This document shows positions 1-12,624 of a DNA stretch of 64,000 nt, piece after piece. Each line of letters begins with the position of its first letter. The first letter of the stretch is position 1. This DNA comes from Gerris lacustris. Its lineage: Eukaryota; Arthropoda; Insecta; Hemiptera; Gerridae. The stretch spans positions 66,477,975 through 66,541,974 of the forward strand of contig OX578283.1 of assembly GCA_951217055.1 (NCBI GenBank), written 5' to 3'. The translations under genes and the position numbers were made by a program. Under the pieces are notes generated by a model. It did not search any database. It was given only the letters and a program-made list of their open reading frames with translations, and was not told the origin of the DNA.

Positions 1-418
1 TGTGTTATTCTTCGTCGGTCTATTATTTATATGGGGCAAATAGAGTGGACTTCCTTCCTCCAGTGCAACGCCTACGCGCAAGCAGCAAAAAGGAATGATA
101 TCTCTAAACAATAACCTAACCGTGAGAGAAATGGGCCAAGCTGCAAACCCCCTCATAAAAAAGAAAAATTTAAATTTTTGAAAATTGTTCTGTTAGTTTC
201 GATTTAAAAAAAAAATCACATCTAACCATATAGAAGTCGTTTCCCAGGGAACAATTTTTGTTTCAGAAAAAAAGGATAGTGTGGGAGGTCGTGGGCAATT
301 CCCTGCCGGGTATGAGTAATAATTATGGTCGAAGATAGAGTTATTATAAAGACGGGGATGGACTTATTACTATGGGAACATTGTAGATATAGGAGCGTCT
401 ATGGAGGTGATTTAAATG
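1..418. other. no gene seen
   Basis: AT-rich sequence with no convincing ORF, RNA gene or repeat structure that I can identify. Confidence 0.5.
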
Positions 419-793
419 AATAATATAAATACATAGTCTATCCACATTAAATGGCTAATTTGTTTATTATAAATTACATAGCAGCTCAGCCTTCATAAGT
501 CAGTGCCTATGAACAAACAAATGTTAGACTAAGTACTGAAATCTACACAACAATTTAGAGCGAAACATAGAATTACATAAATAACTGCCAACAAATAAAA
601 TTAGTTTAAATTACATAGCAGCTCATAGCAATTTAATTTCTTATTTTCGCTCTAATTATTGTGTAGATTTCAGTACTTAGTCTAACTTTTGTTTGTTCTT
701 AGGCACTGATGATGACCTTATGAAGGCTGAGCTGCTATGTAATTCATAATAAACAAATTAGCCAGTTAACGTAGAGAGACTATTTATATTATT
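419..793. repeat. foldback (inverted-repeat) element
   Basis: The left arm (about 419-566) is the reverse complement of the right arm (about 655-793), with scattered differences. The arms meet the flanks at AATAATATAAAT / ATTTATATTATT. The spacer (567-654) holds a third short copy of an arm motif (around 610-627). The right arm contains CTGATGA at 706-712 followed by a small hairpin, the same arrangement as in the foldbacks at 14.1-14.4 kb and 47.5-47.8 kb, but here the following GAAA is degraded. No coding capacity; probably a non-autonomous foldback or retrozyme-like repeat. Confidence 0.75.
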
Positions 794-2036
794 TATTATT
801 ATTATGGAGTTATTACAACCAATTTGTAATTAGTATTGTAAATTTTGATAAAATGTTAATAATAGTTTAACGAAACTACGAAAACTTAAAGCAACAACTA
901 ATAAATTGAAAATAGTGGACCAAGAAATTATGTTCTCGGAAAATGACAATATTTCAGTATGAGTTTTATCTAAAAGATTTTTTCTTTTGTTATTCTATGT
1001 TACTATTTTTTTGTATCCTTGAATAGTAAGAAATATTGTTTTGTTTGTTTTATTACATTTTCCTTCCAATATTTGTCTGGGTCAAAGTAATAAAATTTGT
1101 TGTATACTTCATCTGTGTAAGGATGTGGAAAAAAAAAATATATGATTTGTATCGTTACTGTGGTCAGTGCAAGGGTACCTGTTATGATTTGTACCTTCCT
1201 CCGTCATCTGTACCGCTCAGCCGTATAAATTTATACATTGTATTCGGTGATTTAATTCTTTCAATCATGGTCCATAAAGGGTTTTCAATAAAAAAAATAT
1301 CCCCTTTAAGGGTCCAGCCGGTGCTCAGACCAGCAAAGAAATAAATCCTGAAAACTCCCTTCTACGTTTGAAAAGTAATAAAAATAAAAAAATATCCAGA
1401 GTAAAGGAAGGGAAAGAGGTAGGTATACCGGCGGAATAGACGGTAGTACGGAATTCAGGGGTTTTGGCCGGGACTCAGAGTGGAGGATTTTACGTGATGT
1501 GAATATCCTGCCCCGTGAGAGTGAATCGATGAAAAGGGCCTTTTCAGGACCACCGACCCATCCTTCCACATCGCTTTTTTTTAACCCCTCTTCCCCCCTT
1601 CTCTTTTCTGAGAGGCGAAAAGTACGGGTGAGGGTAGACGACAAATGCAAATAAACAGGCACTGCGGGCCTCCTCAAAAGAGGAGAAAAAAAAATTTAGG
1701 GCGTGTTCAGAACAATCTTGGGGGATGCTTAACAGACTATTCTTCATCTCCCCCTTACCCACTTATTTTCACTTTTTTTATCTTTTATTTAAAAAATAAG
1801 GGTTAGAAAAAAATCTCTCAGTAGAGAAAAAAGTCCCCCCTCCTCTCCTTGTCTTGTTAAAGCTATAAAGAAAAACTGTTTGAAAACGTTTTTCTTTCTT
1901 AATCTCTTTTATAAAATGATATCCAAATAAACACGACAACTCATATCATCAAGCTTTAGTACGTATTACAGGCAACAGTAATACCATTGAAAAATATTCA
2001 GAATTGAAAATTAAATTTATTTTTAAGTTTATAACC
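794..2036. other. no gene seen
   Basis: Mostly AT-rich. A less AT-rich patch at about 1290-1720 has overlapping short ORFs on both strands with no recognisable domain; I do not regard them as genes. Confidence 0.5.
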
Positions 2037-2062
2037 CACCACCGGTCTAGACACCGGTGGTG
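2037..2062. repeat. short perfect hairpin
   Basis: 10-bp perfect inverted repeat, CACCACCGGT (2037-2046) and ACCGGTGGTG (2053-2062), with a 6-nt loop. It is GC-rich in an AT-rich setting. There is no adjacent gene, so no function is assigned. Confidence 0.6.
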
Positions 2063-2339
2063 AGTCGCCGGATACCCCGTCCTTCAATAACCAAATCATG
2101 TCTTGAACGGGACGTAAAATGAAAAAAAAAAACTATTTTGATTCATATAAATTATAATGTTTTTGAAATCCTGCTATTTTAATTGCTTTGAAACAAGACA
2201 TAAATATCGTATTACTGTTGTACCACATTATACTCTACAGTTAGTTTTATGTAAAACTAAACACCTATTCAAATCTTATTTTGTTATATTTTGTAAATAA
2301 AAATGTTAAAATAGAGAAATTTATGCAAGCTCTTATCGT

Positions 2340-3066
2340 TATAAAAAACTAACTTATTTTTGTTCTATTGTATTACTTATTCCTAAAGATATTTACTTAT
2401 TTCTCAATTGCATTCATTATTTTTTAGAAATTAACGTAGTTGTATTCTATTGCTTTACTTATTCTAAAGAAATTGACTTATTTCTATTCTATTGTATTTC
2501 TTTGTTCTAGAGATATTAACGTATTTCTATTATATTGTATTTCTTTGTTCTAGAGATATTAACTTATTTCTATTCTATTTTATTCCTTATTCTAAAGATA
2601 CTTACTTATTTCTCTATTGTAATCATTATTTTATAGGTATTAACTTACTTCTATTCTATTTTATTCCTTATATTTAAGATACTAACATTTTACTATTGTA
2701 TTCATTATTAATTAACTTATTGCTATTCTATCTTATTTTAAAGACACTTACTTATTTCTCTATTGTTATCATTATTTTATAGAAATTAACTTAATAATAA
2801 TAATGTATTTTGTTTTAAAACATAAGTTTTCTACAAAGGGAAGAATAAAGTAAAGAAATATTAAGTTCTAGGCTTCTCACAATAATACCAAAAAAAAAAA
2901 AAATCAACTGGCTACCTATACTTACTTATTTTTCTATTTTATTCATTATTTTAAAGAAATTGACTTATTTCTATTCTATTGCATTCCTTATTCTAAAGAT
3001 ATTAACTTATTTCCCTATTGTTTTTTTATTTTAAAGAAATTTTTTTGATTTCTATTCTATTTTATT
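2340..3066. repeat. degenerate AT-rich minisatellite, about 40/80-bp unit
   Basis: Repeated blocks of the form ACTTATTTCTATTCTATT... TTATTCTAAAGATATTA recur roughly every 40 bp with a higher-order 80-bp unit. About 2800-2920 is an unrelated interruption. The array is cut at 3067 by a family A element and resumes at 3789. Confidence 0.7.
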
Positions 3067-3788
3067 AGGGTCCGTAGGCAAAACCCCGTAGGACCCTTAT
3101 ATTTTCCTGCGTGTGTCTGTTCGTCCGTCCTCTCGCGTGCTCTCACGGCTACACCTTTCGACCGATCACTTTGAAATTTGGCATGTATGTGTCTTGTACC
3201 TGCCCACATATTTTAAAAATATAGCGACTTAAAAAAAATATTTTTCAAAAAAATTAGGGTAAAAAAACTTAAGGGTTAAAATTTTTTTATTTTTTTCAAC
3301 ACCGTGAGGGGTATCATATGAAAGGGTACGTCGAGCTGATTACGAAAATATATAATTCTTTGGTAATAACTTTGATAGGGCGAGCGTAGGCGAGTTTGAA
3401 GCGGGTTTGAAACGTGTCCCCCCCCCCCCCCCCCCCCCTCTATCTCGCTTATGTGAAGTGCAAAAAATCTGAAAAAATTCCTGAACATTCTTCGACCAAA
3501 AGTAAAGATACCACTTTTTGGAAATTTCGAAAAAAATATTATTTTATTTTTTATTGACAAAATACGATTTTTTATAATTATGGTCTTTTCGATGTATTTA
3601 TATGGTTGTAGTCCGGTTCAGTGGCAAAAATACTTTATCAGAGTGTGTTTTGAGAAAATCAGAACCTTAGAATGGTTCAAAGTAAGCTTTTTAGCATTTT
3701 AAAAAAACACTGTTACAGTTAAACACTATATAGTGTGGCCTACGGACCCTCGCTGTGTGCTGACTAGCCCACACTTGACCTGTTTATT
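3067..3788 (+). mobile_element. family A dispersed repeat, copy 1 (TIR-like ends)
   Basis: Starts AGGGTCCGTAGGCAAAACC and carries the inverted match GCCTACGGACCCT at 3738-3750, then about 38 further bases shared with the copy at 23.2-23.98 kb, so the true right end is near 3788. It contains a TCTGTTCGTCCGTCC block followed by CCGATCACTTTGAAATTTGG, a poly-C tract (about 3417-3439) and a paired hairpin at the left end. No ORF of note. It interrupts the minisatellite on both sides, which supports insertion. Superfamily unknown. Confidence 0.7.
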
Positions 3789-3893
3789 TCTTGTTCTAAA
3801 GATACTTATTTATTTCTCTATTGTTTTAATTATTTAAAAAAAAAATTAACTTATTTCTATTCTATTGTATTACGTATTCTAAAGAAATTAATC
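3789..3893. repeat. continuation of the AT-rich minisatellite
   Basis: The same ATTCTAAAGATACTTATT / TTCTCTATTG units as at 2340-3066, resuming directly after the inserted family A element. Confidence 0.65.
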
Positions 3894-4385
3894 ATAGTTA
3901 TGTAGGTCTAAGACAAGCTGATTATTGTCGTTGGATATTAGTTTAAGTGGATTAATCTATATTATACATATATCAGTGAGTGTGTGTGTGCATTGTATTG
4001 GGTGATGCAAGTTATACTGATAATATCCAATTATGGTAGTCCTAAGTCCTAAGGGCCTGTTGATAGGACTTGTCAAGCTTTAGGACATTACTATCCTAAA
4101 CTTATAGAACTAGGAATCAATAGTACCTAGAGTTGTCTGAGGTAATGAATTAGACTATTCTATAGTACTTATTATTGTTTAATTTTATGAATAGAATTTC
4201 AATAAATAGCTTAACCTATTTATGACATTTCATGTTGGAGCATTATTAGGCTTTCACATATTTACTTATTGTCACTTCCATTGCGGCTATTGGGCCTTAC
4301 ATCTTCTATGTTCATCCGTCTGTATGTATTTCTCGATCGTTGAAGGAGACCGATTCTGTAACTGGGACAGGAATAGGACTATAAT
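3894..4385. other. no gene seen
   Basis: AT-rich sequence with a short TGTG run near 3978. Nothing recognisable. Confidence 0.4.
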
Positions 4386-4935
4386 TCACACCTCAGAGCA
4401 AGGAAGGGGTAGAGGGAACAATACTATAGAATCTGGATCTCAAAAAGTGGTTCATTATGATACCCCCCTATACTAACACTTTCAAGCGGCAGTTTGGTGA
4501 AACAGTATCGATATCTCGATACTTATCTGATATCAGCTGATAAGAATAAGTGATATTTTCTTACTACATTTAATATTTTTATTTTTAATGCAGTTTTCTT
4601 TATAAATATGTACTTTAATGTTTGCTATTAAACATATTAATTATCTAAAGGCAGTAAAATCGTTAATAAACGTGTAACAGTTCCTAGATAACCAATAACA
4701 ATATTCTTTGAGTGGGGTATCAAATAAATGCTACTGATAAGGATTTGTTGACAAGAGTCTTTGGAGACGGAAGAACAAGGAAGAGACCAATAAGACAAGG
4801 ACCAGTGATCACGTGATCACTTTAGTTCGGATTGAGCTCGCTTGGGAGGTTTAGTATAGGGGTGTAGCATAATGAACCACTTTTCAAATCGGATTGTTCC
4901 CTCTTCTCCTTCCTTGCTCTGAGATTCACACCGTA
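4386..4935. repeat. inverted repeat, about 90-bp arms
   Basis: The left arm (about 4388-4478) and right arm (about 4852-4935) are inverted copies; both contain the CTCAGAGCAAGGAAGG and AGTGGTTCATTATG motifs. The spacer of about 370 bp holds small palindromes (around 4508-4552). No ORF with recognisable content. Probably a non-autonomous DNA element; no clear target duplication found. Confidence 0.65.
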
Positions 4936-6223
4936 TTAAAAACATTCAATGAAACCTAACTGTTAAAGAACCTTCTTGTTGACATGTGTGACGATTGACA
5001 AAACTGCGCATGTCATACAAACCAGTTCTTGGTATTGTCAGAGGATCGTTTGGGCGGTACAGTAAACAGTTCGCAAACGATCCCTGCACGGGTTGGAAGA
5101 ATTTGGAGGACGGTACGAAACACTGTCGCAAGTCCGAACGGCTTTAATCCATTGCGCATGCCCATGACGATCCCGCTGATGGTACACAGCTTGGTTGGAA
5201 TGATGCTCCTGCAACTTGTCAACGTAAATATGTAACTTATTTTGTTAGAATAACAAGTAAGTTGATGTTTAGTGTGCGATATAATATAACTTAAAATTGT
5301 TGTTAATATATCCGTGTCAGGATATGTGTTTATATTTCAAATCAAAGCTCGATATACAAATCAAAACAACTAACGTCATTATTGTTTTCATTTTAATTTC
5401 CGTAATAAAATAATTTTTATTGGAGCGATCAATCGTAAAGGATGTTTTAACGCTTAATATGTTTTATTACATTTCTAATAAATTCAATAGTAATAATGTA
5501 GTGTTTTTTGTTAATAAAATAATCTCATTTAAATACGTTTTTATAAATACTTTAATTTTTATTTCGTAAATACTATACCCCCCTCCTCGTTTGTTCGCCC
5601 TTCCATTTGTTTAAAAATCACATTAGCAAGACATAATATAAACAAAAATATAGAAAAAAATATTAATATCTGATAGATTTTTACCTATTAATAAAGCTTT
5701 CATAGAGAGAAAAAAAGTCTCTGAAAATAGATTTTCTATTTACATTGGCGTGACTTGCAGGACCTGCTAATGCAATCCCTTGTTATCCTAGTTGTCATGC
5801 GCACAAACAATCATTATCAGACTTTGATTTCCATTTACATATGAATGAGAGAGGGAATTCTACCTGGTATCAGCTTGCTAATGTGTTGTTTTTGACACCT
5901 TTACCCCAGAATACTCCCCTCTAATACCCTGTTTTTTACCTCCAAGGTACAGAGTCTAAGTTTCATATTGTCATTTTTGCCGGCACAGTATTTTATACAA
6001 ATTATAGATTCTCTGAAACAATGACATTGCCGCATTGAAAATCATATTGCTCTTGTTTTTGTGTATATTTTTAATTGTAAATTAAATTCGTTTAAGCCTA
6101 AACTTATTAATGATTGCTAAATGTATTTGAACGTCTGAATTTAAGCAGGATGCTACATATTTATTTATTATTTCTCCTGTAAACGTACCTTGTTGCTATT
6201 TTCTGGGATTTACATTTTAAGAA
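4936..6223. other. no gene confidently seen
   Basis: A GC-richer block at 4980-5235 is open on both strands for about 60-69 codons but shows no known domain or splice structure. The rest is AT-rich and featureless. Confidence 0.45.
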
Positions 6224-6553
6224 GGGAGCCATCTTGGCCGTGTGGATTAAATTACTTACCACATCTGCTCGGCCATTAACGAATTTAAGGGCAGCACGAG
6301 GTTGTGGGTTCGATTCTGCACCGTATTTCTCTGATTTATATGACAAATTAATAATCACACCAAACTCGCTTCACCGGTACATTGTACAGAGTTATGAAAG
6401 TGTGTAGCTGGAACTCTCTACCTCAGGACCTAAAATACTCTAATAAAGTCTCTCTAATAAAGTGGGCCTAATTACTATGTCCCATCAAGTGGGTCGTCCA
6501 ACCCACCTAGTACAAGTTCTAGCACCTTACTACTATTACTACTACTACTAACT
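6224..6553 (+). mobile_element. tRNA-derived SINE, copy 1
   Basis: The head resembles a tRNA gene with an A-box-like region in TTGGCCGTGTGG and a B box GGTTCGATTCT at 6307-6317. The body ends in an (ACT)n tail at about 6528-6548. It is homologous along its length to the SINE at 60021-60313, and diverged from it. The target duplication is not clear here, consistent with an older insertion. SINEs are RNA polymerase III transcripts mobilised by a LINE. Confidence 0.8.
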
Positions 6554-6675
6554 CTTAAAAGATATGTCTACCCTAGGTCTAAACGCACAAACCAAATATT
6601 ACAGGAGATCAACTACAGGAGTTGTTTATATCATAGAATACAAACAACTGAACAGTCGATGAAATATTCTACTCA

Positions 6676-7432
6676 TTTGCATTTCATGAGAACCAAAATA
6701 TCATAAAATCCAGTCGTTTGATTACAATTAAATTTAGATGGTAGGTCACAATCGGTCCACTGTTGGACCCATATAATTTTCAATTTTCTGAGCTTATTGT
6801 TTTTTTTTTCTTTCATATGTGCACAAGTCTTATTTTTGCTTCCGAGCTTACCGGTAACGAAAGCTATGTGATCGTTCTGAAGAACGAAAATATTTTAGGT
6901 CTCCAATTTCAAATATTCCAAGACAGAAATCCGTTTCAGACATCAAGGATCATTTTTGGTTCCGTGTCTGTCTGTCGGTCTGTCGTTCAATTTTTGCGAA
7001 CCAACATATCTTAAAAACTACCCAGCCAATTTTAATAAAATTTAGGTGGTAGGTCATGAGTAGCCCATGGTGGTTCCATATAAGTTTCAACTTTCTACGC
7101 TCATTTGTTTCTCTTCCACATGCGCACAAACATACATTAATTTACACCTATAGCTTCAAAAGTACTTATCTGATTTGTATGAAACGTTTATAGTTTCTTG
7201 GAAGTAGCCCGAAGATAGCCCCAGACTACTTTGAACCGTCTGCGCTCTTTATCTTTTTGCTAAATTGATACTTTAATTCAAGTTAAAAATCAAAACAATT
7301 TTGACAGATTAAAGAAACAGGGGAAACAATTAATCAAATTAGACAATAATGGCTTGTAAAAGCATAAAATCAATAAAGTACGTGATAGCATGCGAGGAAG
7401 CTATGTACCACACCAATTGGCAGTCTTTTTTA
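6676..7432 (+). mobile_element. family C dispersed repeat (partial copy plus near-complete copy)
   Basis: 6676-6835 is an internal piece. A longer copy then starts at about 6836 with GCTTCCGAGCTTACCGGTAA and ends near AATTGGCAGTC. It carries TCTGTCTGTCGGTCTGTCG and an AATTTTAATAAAATTTAGG motif. It is homologous to the copies at 24.5, 25.8, 39.9, 44.3, 61.3 and 63.5 kb. AGCTATGTG occurs near both ends in direct orientation, so this does not look like a TIR element. No coding capacity; class unknown. Confidence 0.7.
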
Positions 7433-7712
7433 TTAACATCTATATCATTAAAAGTACTTATCTAATTTGTAAGGAATTTCAAGGTTTGTCGAATGTAGCC
7501 CATTAATGCTCCCGTAATAATTTCAACAGTCAACAGTTATCAAATTTTGTTAAAGTGGTGCTTTTATTCATGTAAAAAACAAACAGAAAAACTATTGTTA
7601 CAGTTAATGAAAGAGGGAGAAAATAAAACAAATTAGACAATAATGGGTAGTTAAAGCACATAATTTAATTATACGCGATAGGACATGAGGAATTTATCAC
7701 ACTAATTGGATG
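7433..7712 (+). mobile_element. family C repeat, 3' half in tandem
   Basis: A second, diverged copy of the 3' half of family C directly follows the previous one (AAAAGTACTTATCTAATTTG to ACACTAATTGG). Confidence 0.6.
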
Positions 7713-9096
7713 ACTATTTTAAATTTTCTTTAGTGAATAATATGTGTAGTACCATTCAAATATGGATAATAATTTGGATAAAACTATAATCCTAATATAT
7801 GTTAATGTGATTTTCTTTGGATTGTTTCTTGATAAAAAAAGAAGGCAAAATATAAATTCTCAATTCCAAGATAAATAACGTAATTAGATTCCGAATTTGC
7901 AGAGTGAAGGCGTTGGGGTGAAGCTTGGTTCAAAGTGCCGTTACAAGTAAATGTAATAAGTAACGGTCGGACTCCGGGTCCTAGATAATAAATTGAAATA
8001 TGTGTCTGGGAGGCATGGTAGCGAGGGGGAATATCGGGCCCGACATTTTGCCTCTGGAATATCAGGGAAGGGGGTTTTGGAAGCTGGTTTCCTCCCGAGT
8101 ATTCAGATACTATCCTCATGGGAATTCTAGACAGTACTATCCAACTCTCTATATCCCCTTAGGGTGGTCGTGGTCTGCTCTGGGCCAGGCAAAACACCTT
8201 TTACTAAAGCAACATTTGACTCAGTACAAACTAGGTGATAAACGCTCGCCACAACTTTATCACTTCTTTCTTTCTTATGTTGCTCGGTCCTCAAGTTCAT
8301 CCGCTCTTTTCTTTTTCTTTTTTCTTTTCTTCCAACTAAAAAGTTGTCGACAACAGAGTTTTTGGTCAACTTGATCGAACAAAAGAACAACTTCTACATG
8401 ACTTCCTTCTTCTATTGAGTTTAGTGTATAAAAAAAAACTTGTAGCATACCCACACGTGTATTCTCTTACTCTTTCTAGCATTATATTTATTAAAAAAAG
8501 AACAAGTTCTTGACCCATTGTGTGTTGTCTACCGACCAAATGATTTAACCCTTTAAATAATAATTTCTTTTCTTTACCTAACACTAAAGCCCGTTATAAC
8601 AAAGAACAACTTTTTGTAATTCGTCTTAATATTATAGTACTTTCGTAAGATGAGTTTAAAAAAAATAAAATAAAATAAAAGTAAACTTGTTTATATTAAA
8701 TTACTTTTTGTTAAAATTTGCTAATAAGGCTCATAGCTTGTCTGACAACATTTCAAAGGCCAAATTACTAATTTGGCTAAAATTCAGATCACGTTTTCTT
8801 ATTATTAAGTAGCAAATTTATGTACTCGAATGTTATTGTTATAGACAAAGTTGTATTCCATGAAATTGTTTGTATCTAGAATTTATTGATCTTATTCAAG
8901 GTCAATAAGTAGAAATAGTTGAACCTTTATAACTAGTTCGATCCTAATGGACCCATAATACTAAACCCGCAGCAGGCTTTCAGTCAACGTAACAATGTAC
9001 TGCCGAAGCGAGTATGATGCGATTATTAGAGAGCCATGTTAATAAGAACACCAAGGGACCGCATCCATGATCTTGCTTCATCACCGATTCGTAGAT
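7713..9096. other. no gene seen
   Basis: A GC-richer block around 7900-8240 has short overlapping ORFs on both strands without recognisable domains. The rest is AT-rich. Confidence 0.4.
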
Positions 9097-9640
9097 CTAA
9101 ATCAGAGCTTCAAGGCGCGGTATCGCAGCCATGAACATGTCCTTCTTTGATTCATAGATGTAAATAAGAGATCCAAGGCGTGGTATCGCACCCATGAACA
9201 TGTTACAGCTTTGATTCATAGAGGAAATCTGAGCTTCAAGGCGTGGTATCGCACCCATAAATATGTTAAGCTTCGATTCATAGATGTAAATCTGAGCTTC
9301 AAGGCGCGGTATCGCACCCATGAACATGTTACAGCTTCGATTTATAGATGTAAATCTGAGCTTCAAGGCCCGGTATCGCACTCATGAACATGTTACAGCT
9401 TCGATTCATAGAGGTAAATCTGAGCTTCAAGGCGCGGTATCGCACCCATGAACATGTTACAGCTTCGATTTATAGATGTAAATCTGAGCTTCAAGGCGTG
9501 GTATCGCACCCATAAATATGTTACAGCTTCGATTTATAGATGTAAATCTGAGCTTCAAGGCGCGGTATCGCACCCATGAACATGTCCTATCTTTGATTCA
9601 TAGATGTAAATTAGAGCTCCTAGGCATGGATCGATACAAA
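9097..9640. repeat. 63-bp minisatellite, about 9 copies
   Basis: Unit of 63 bp with anchor GGCGCGGTATCGCACCCATG repeated from about 9110 to 9625; the last unit is degenerate. Since 63 is 21 codons, the minus strand stays open across about five units (9097-9381) and would read as repeated FMGAIPRLEAQI. I see no start context, splice site or homology that makes it a gene. Confidence 0.85.
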
Positions 9641-10480
9641 CGATCTTGTTTCGCCGTCTACTCTACCTGACCGATCAGCTGTTCGGAAAAAGGACATTAG
9701 CAATACGCTAAAGTCAGTAAAACTAAAACAGAATTAATTTGTTAAATAATAATAATAGCCTTAGATAATAAAAGTCTCTGAAATTAAAAACTCACTACGC
9801 ACGTTCAAAAATTGGATCTAAAAACCACACATCTCCTAAAAAAGTTATCTTGTTAAAATGAATTACAAAAAATAAAATAATAATAATGATTTAATTGAAT
9901 ATAACAATAAGTAAAATGTATTAACTGTTTCTTTTACCACTGTGGTCAATTATTTTTAGGGACGTAAAATGATAGAACATTGGATTTAAGTATGTATTAA
10001 TGAGGATAGAAAAACGTTGTGCTCGTACATAATTAAAATAAATTAATTAAAATACTGTAGAGGAATTACAATAAGCCAAAAAGGTTTTAAAGTTTAAAGG
10101 ATAGATTAGAAGGAAGACCTTCTATGGCAAGCTATTCTTTTCTGAGTAAGTATAGCGTATTCTGAAAGGGTTGCAGAAAGCCTTTGTGTGTAGTAAATAG
10201 GAAGATGATTTTTCGTTATTAGTGGATTAGGATTATTCCTAATCCGGCATATTCCTAAGAATGCATTTTTTGTCTTAATAGGATTTGCTGAAGGGTTTGG
10301 TAATCTAGAAACAATATTTATGTAGGTAGGTTTTTTTTTTCTTGTTTTTTCTAGGATTATAATCTTATTTGACAAAATAACCTTAAGAGATCTTAGTTTT
10401 TGTCGAAAATTAAATAAATCTTGTTTATATAACTTTTAGTTAATTTAAGTTTGGTGCGATTTATCGTGTCTATACATGAC
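9641..10480. other. no gene seen
   Basis: AT-rich sequence. A minus-strand open stretch at 10106-10375 has no recognisable domain. Confidence 0.4.
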
Positions 10481-10852
10481 TTGCAAATATTGTGGTATTA
10501 CCCATTCTGCAGATTCATTCTAATATTGATGTATTACTCATTCTGCAGACGTATTTTTATATTCTGGAATTACTCATTCTGCATTCTGCAGATTCATTAT
10601 AATAGTGGTATTACCCATTCTGCAGACGCATTTTAATATTGTGGAATTACTCATTCTGCTGACTCATTCTAATATTACATACTCATTCTAATTACTCATT
10701 CTGCAGATTCATTCTAATATTGTGGTATTACCCATTCTGCAGACTCATTTTAATATTGTGGTATTACTCATTATGCAGATTCATTCTACTATTGTTCTAT
10801 TACTCATTCTGCAGATTCATTCTAATATTATGGTATTACCCATTCTGCAGTG
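10481..10852. repeat. 36-bp minisatellite, about 10 copies
   Basis: Units built on ATTACTCATTCTGCAGATTC with a period of about 36 bp (12 codons) and a few indels. The PstI-like CTGCAG recurs in most units. Open stretches over it are a by-product of the period. Confidence 0.85.
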
Positions 10853-11104
10853 TCCCTGCTGATTTATTTTTATTGTGGTTTTTATGCTTCCATTATTTGC
10901 ACCAGTATATCGGAGATAAAATGTTTCCAGGTAAAGCAGCTTTAATGATTTGGTACTTATCATTAAATTTTATTTATTAATTTTAATCGAGAAAAGCATC
11001 ATTAGAAAATTATGCGTTACTTAACTTTCAAATAAACGAATAGATTACTTGGTCAAGTGTTTTCTATTTATTAGTTGTTTCCTAGTTTAAAAATTTTAGC
11101 AAAA
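10853..11104. other. no gene seen
   Basis: AT-rich sequence between the minisatellite and a tRNA-like fragment. Confidence 0.4.
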
Positions 11105-11165
11105 TTTACCATAATAATAACCCCTATCCGGCGGGGTCGAACCGACCTCGCACTGATTGTGTTTT
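11105..11165 (-). repeat. tRNA-like fragment (SINE remnant?)
   Basis: On the minus strand GGTTCGACCCC sits in a tRNA T-arm-like context (GAGGTCGGTTCGACCCCGCC). Only the 3' part of a tRNA-like fold is visible and no A box is convincing. Probably a truncated tRNA-derived SINE of a different family from the SINE at 60.0 kb. Confidence 0.35.
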
Positions 11166-12624
11166 TATCTATATTCTCAGGAACATTATTTATTCCGTGA
11201 AAACAACTTATATAGTTAGATTTTCATTGAAATCGACACAATTTTAGTTATTACTACGTTTTTATTAGCTTGCTTTCTTGTTTGTTTGATTGACCAGTAC
11301 AAATCTTGCAATCGATTTTTAACTAACTTCCCGAGTAGCAAGACATTTGAAACTTTTAAAATACCGCAGAACACGATGACAATCAATTATTTTAATACTT
11401 TTAGCCATATTTCAGCTCAATTTAATTCGTTTTCAGCAAATTTGGCTTCATGGAAAGTTAGCTCGGAATAAAAAAAAAATAATAATAATGTTATTTAAAA
11501 ATTAAAAAGCAAAATTAAAATTCAGGTATGTTATTTGTTTTGACATGACCCATATTTACGATCTTCATTTTGGCGGATATCAGATTTATGGTTTATGACA
11601 AAAATTTTAAAAACGTAATATATAAAATGGTTTTTTTTTTTATCTTGTAATTATTTTATAAATAAACATTTTCAGATTTTCTTTTTTTTTGGGGGGGGGG
11701 GGGGATTGAAGTTGGTGAATTTTGAGCTGAAAATTATTTCTCGATTTTTATGTAAATCCAGTAGTTTAGTTACCATGCATTTGATTACAGACAGATATAT
11801 TATCCTTTAACCCCGCTTTGGGGCATCAGGGAACATTAAACTCAGGGAACATTAAACTTGTAAATCCGTAAAACTATTAAAATTTAATTTTCACGCTTTC
11901 ACAAAACGTTTTCTCTCTACATACCACGTATATTAATGAGTAAAAAAAGTTGTAAACTTTAAGAAAAACAAGTTTTTCTATAGATTAGAGAATGTAATAA
12001 CTTTAATTTTTTGTTTAATAGTTTTTCGATACATTTGATTTAAAATATCAAATAATCTTTATATACATGTCATTATTAAAATTCACTTCAATATTCCTTA
12101 ATAGTCGATTATAATATAATGTAACATTTAAATTCTGTTGTACAACTTACAAGAATGTTATCGATATACGATACAAGATGTTATACTTTAAGTATTTCTT
12201 TTATGTTATTACTGTTTAAAAAAGTTACTATCTAACCTACTATTTTATTATAAACCCCCCGCATAGGAATTTCAATGTCTTTAAATTTTTATATCATTTC
12301 ATAAAGGAAATACCGACGTAACAAGATAAATTCAAATATATTATTTTTATAATAATAGATTACAAGTATATTAAATATTTTAAAATAGATCATAAATAAA
12401 TGGTTATTTGAATTAATAAAATGCTGAGAAATAAACAGTTTATGTTTGGTATTAAAATTCACAGTACAAGTTTTATCTTCTATCTTAAATATTTTTTGTA
12501 GAATGTAATATACTTATACTTTTTTATATCGATACAAAATAATTTTATTTTTTTATTGGTTTAAGGTTTTAACCAATAATAACTTTTATATTATGTACTT
12601 CTTTTATTAATATATATATTATAC
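11166..12624. other. no gene seen
   Basis: Very AT-rich. Contains a poly-T/poly-G tract at about 11675-11704 and small direct repeats (about 11825-11860). No coding signal. Confidence 0.45.

Noticed and set aside
1036..1762. Small ORFs at the left edge
   Set aside because: Overlapping readings on both strands, low-complexity, no domain or conserved start context.
9097..9640. CRISPR array
   Set aside because: The regular repeats here (and at 10.5, 20.4, 26.0, 45.1 and 61.5 kb) are contiguous tandem units without unique spacers, in a eukaryotic setting.
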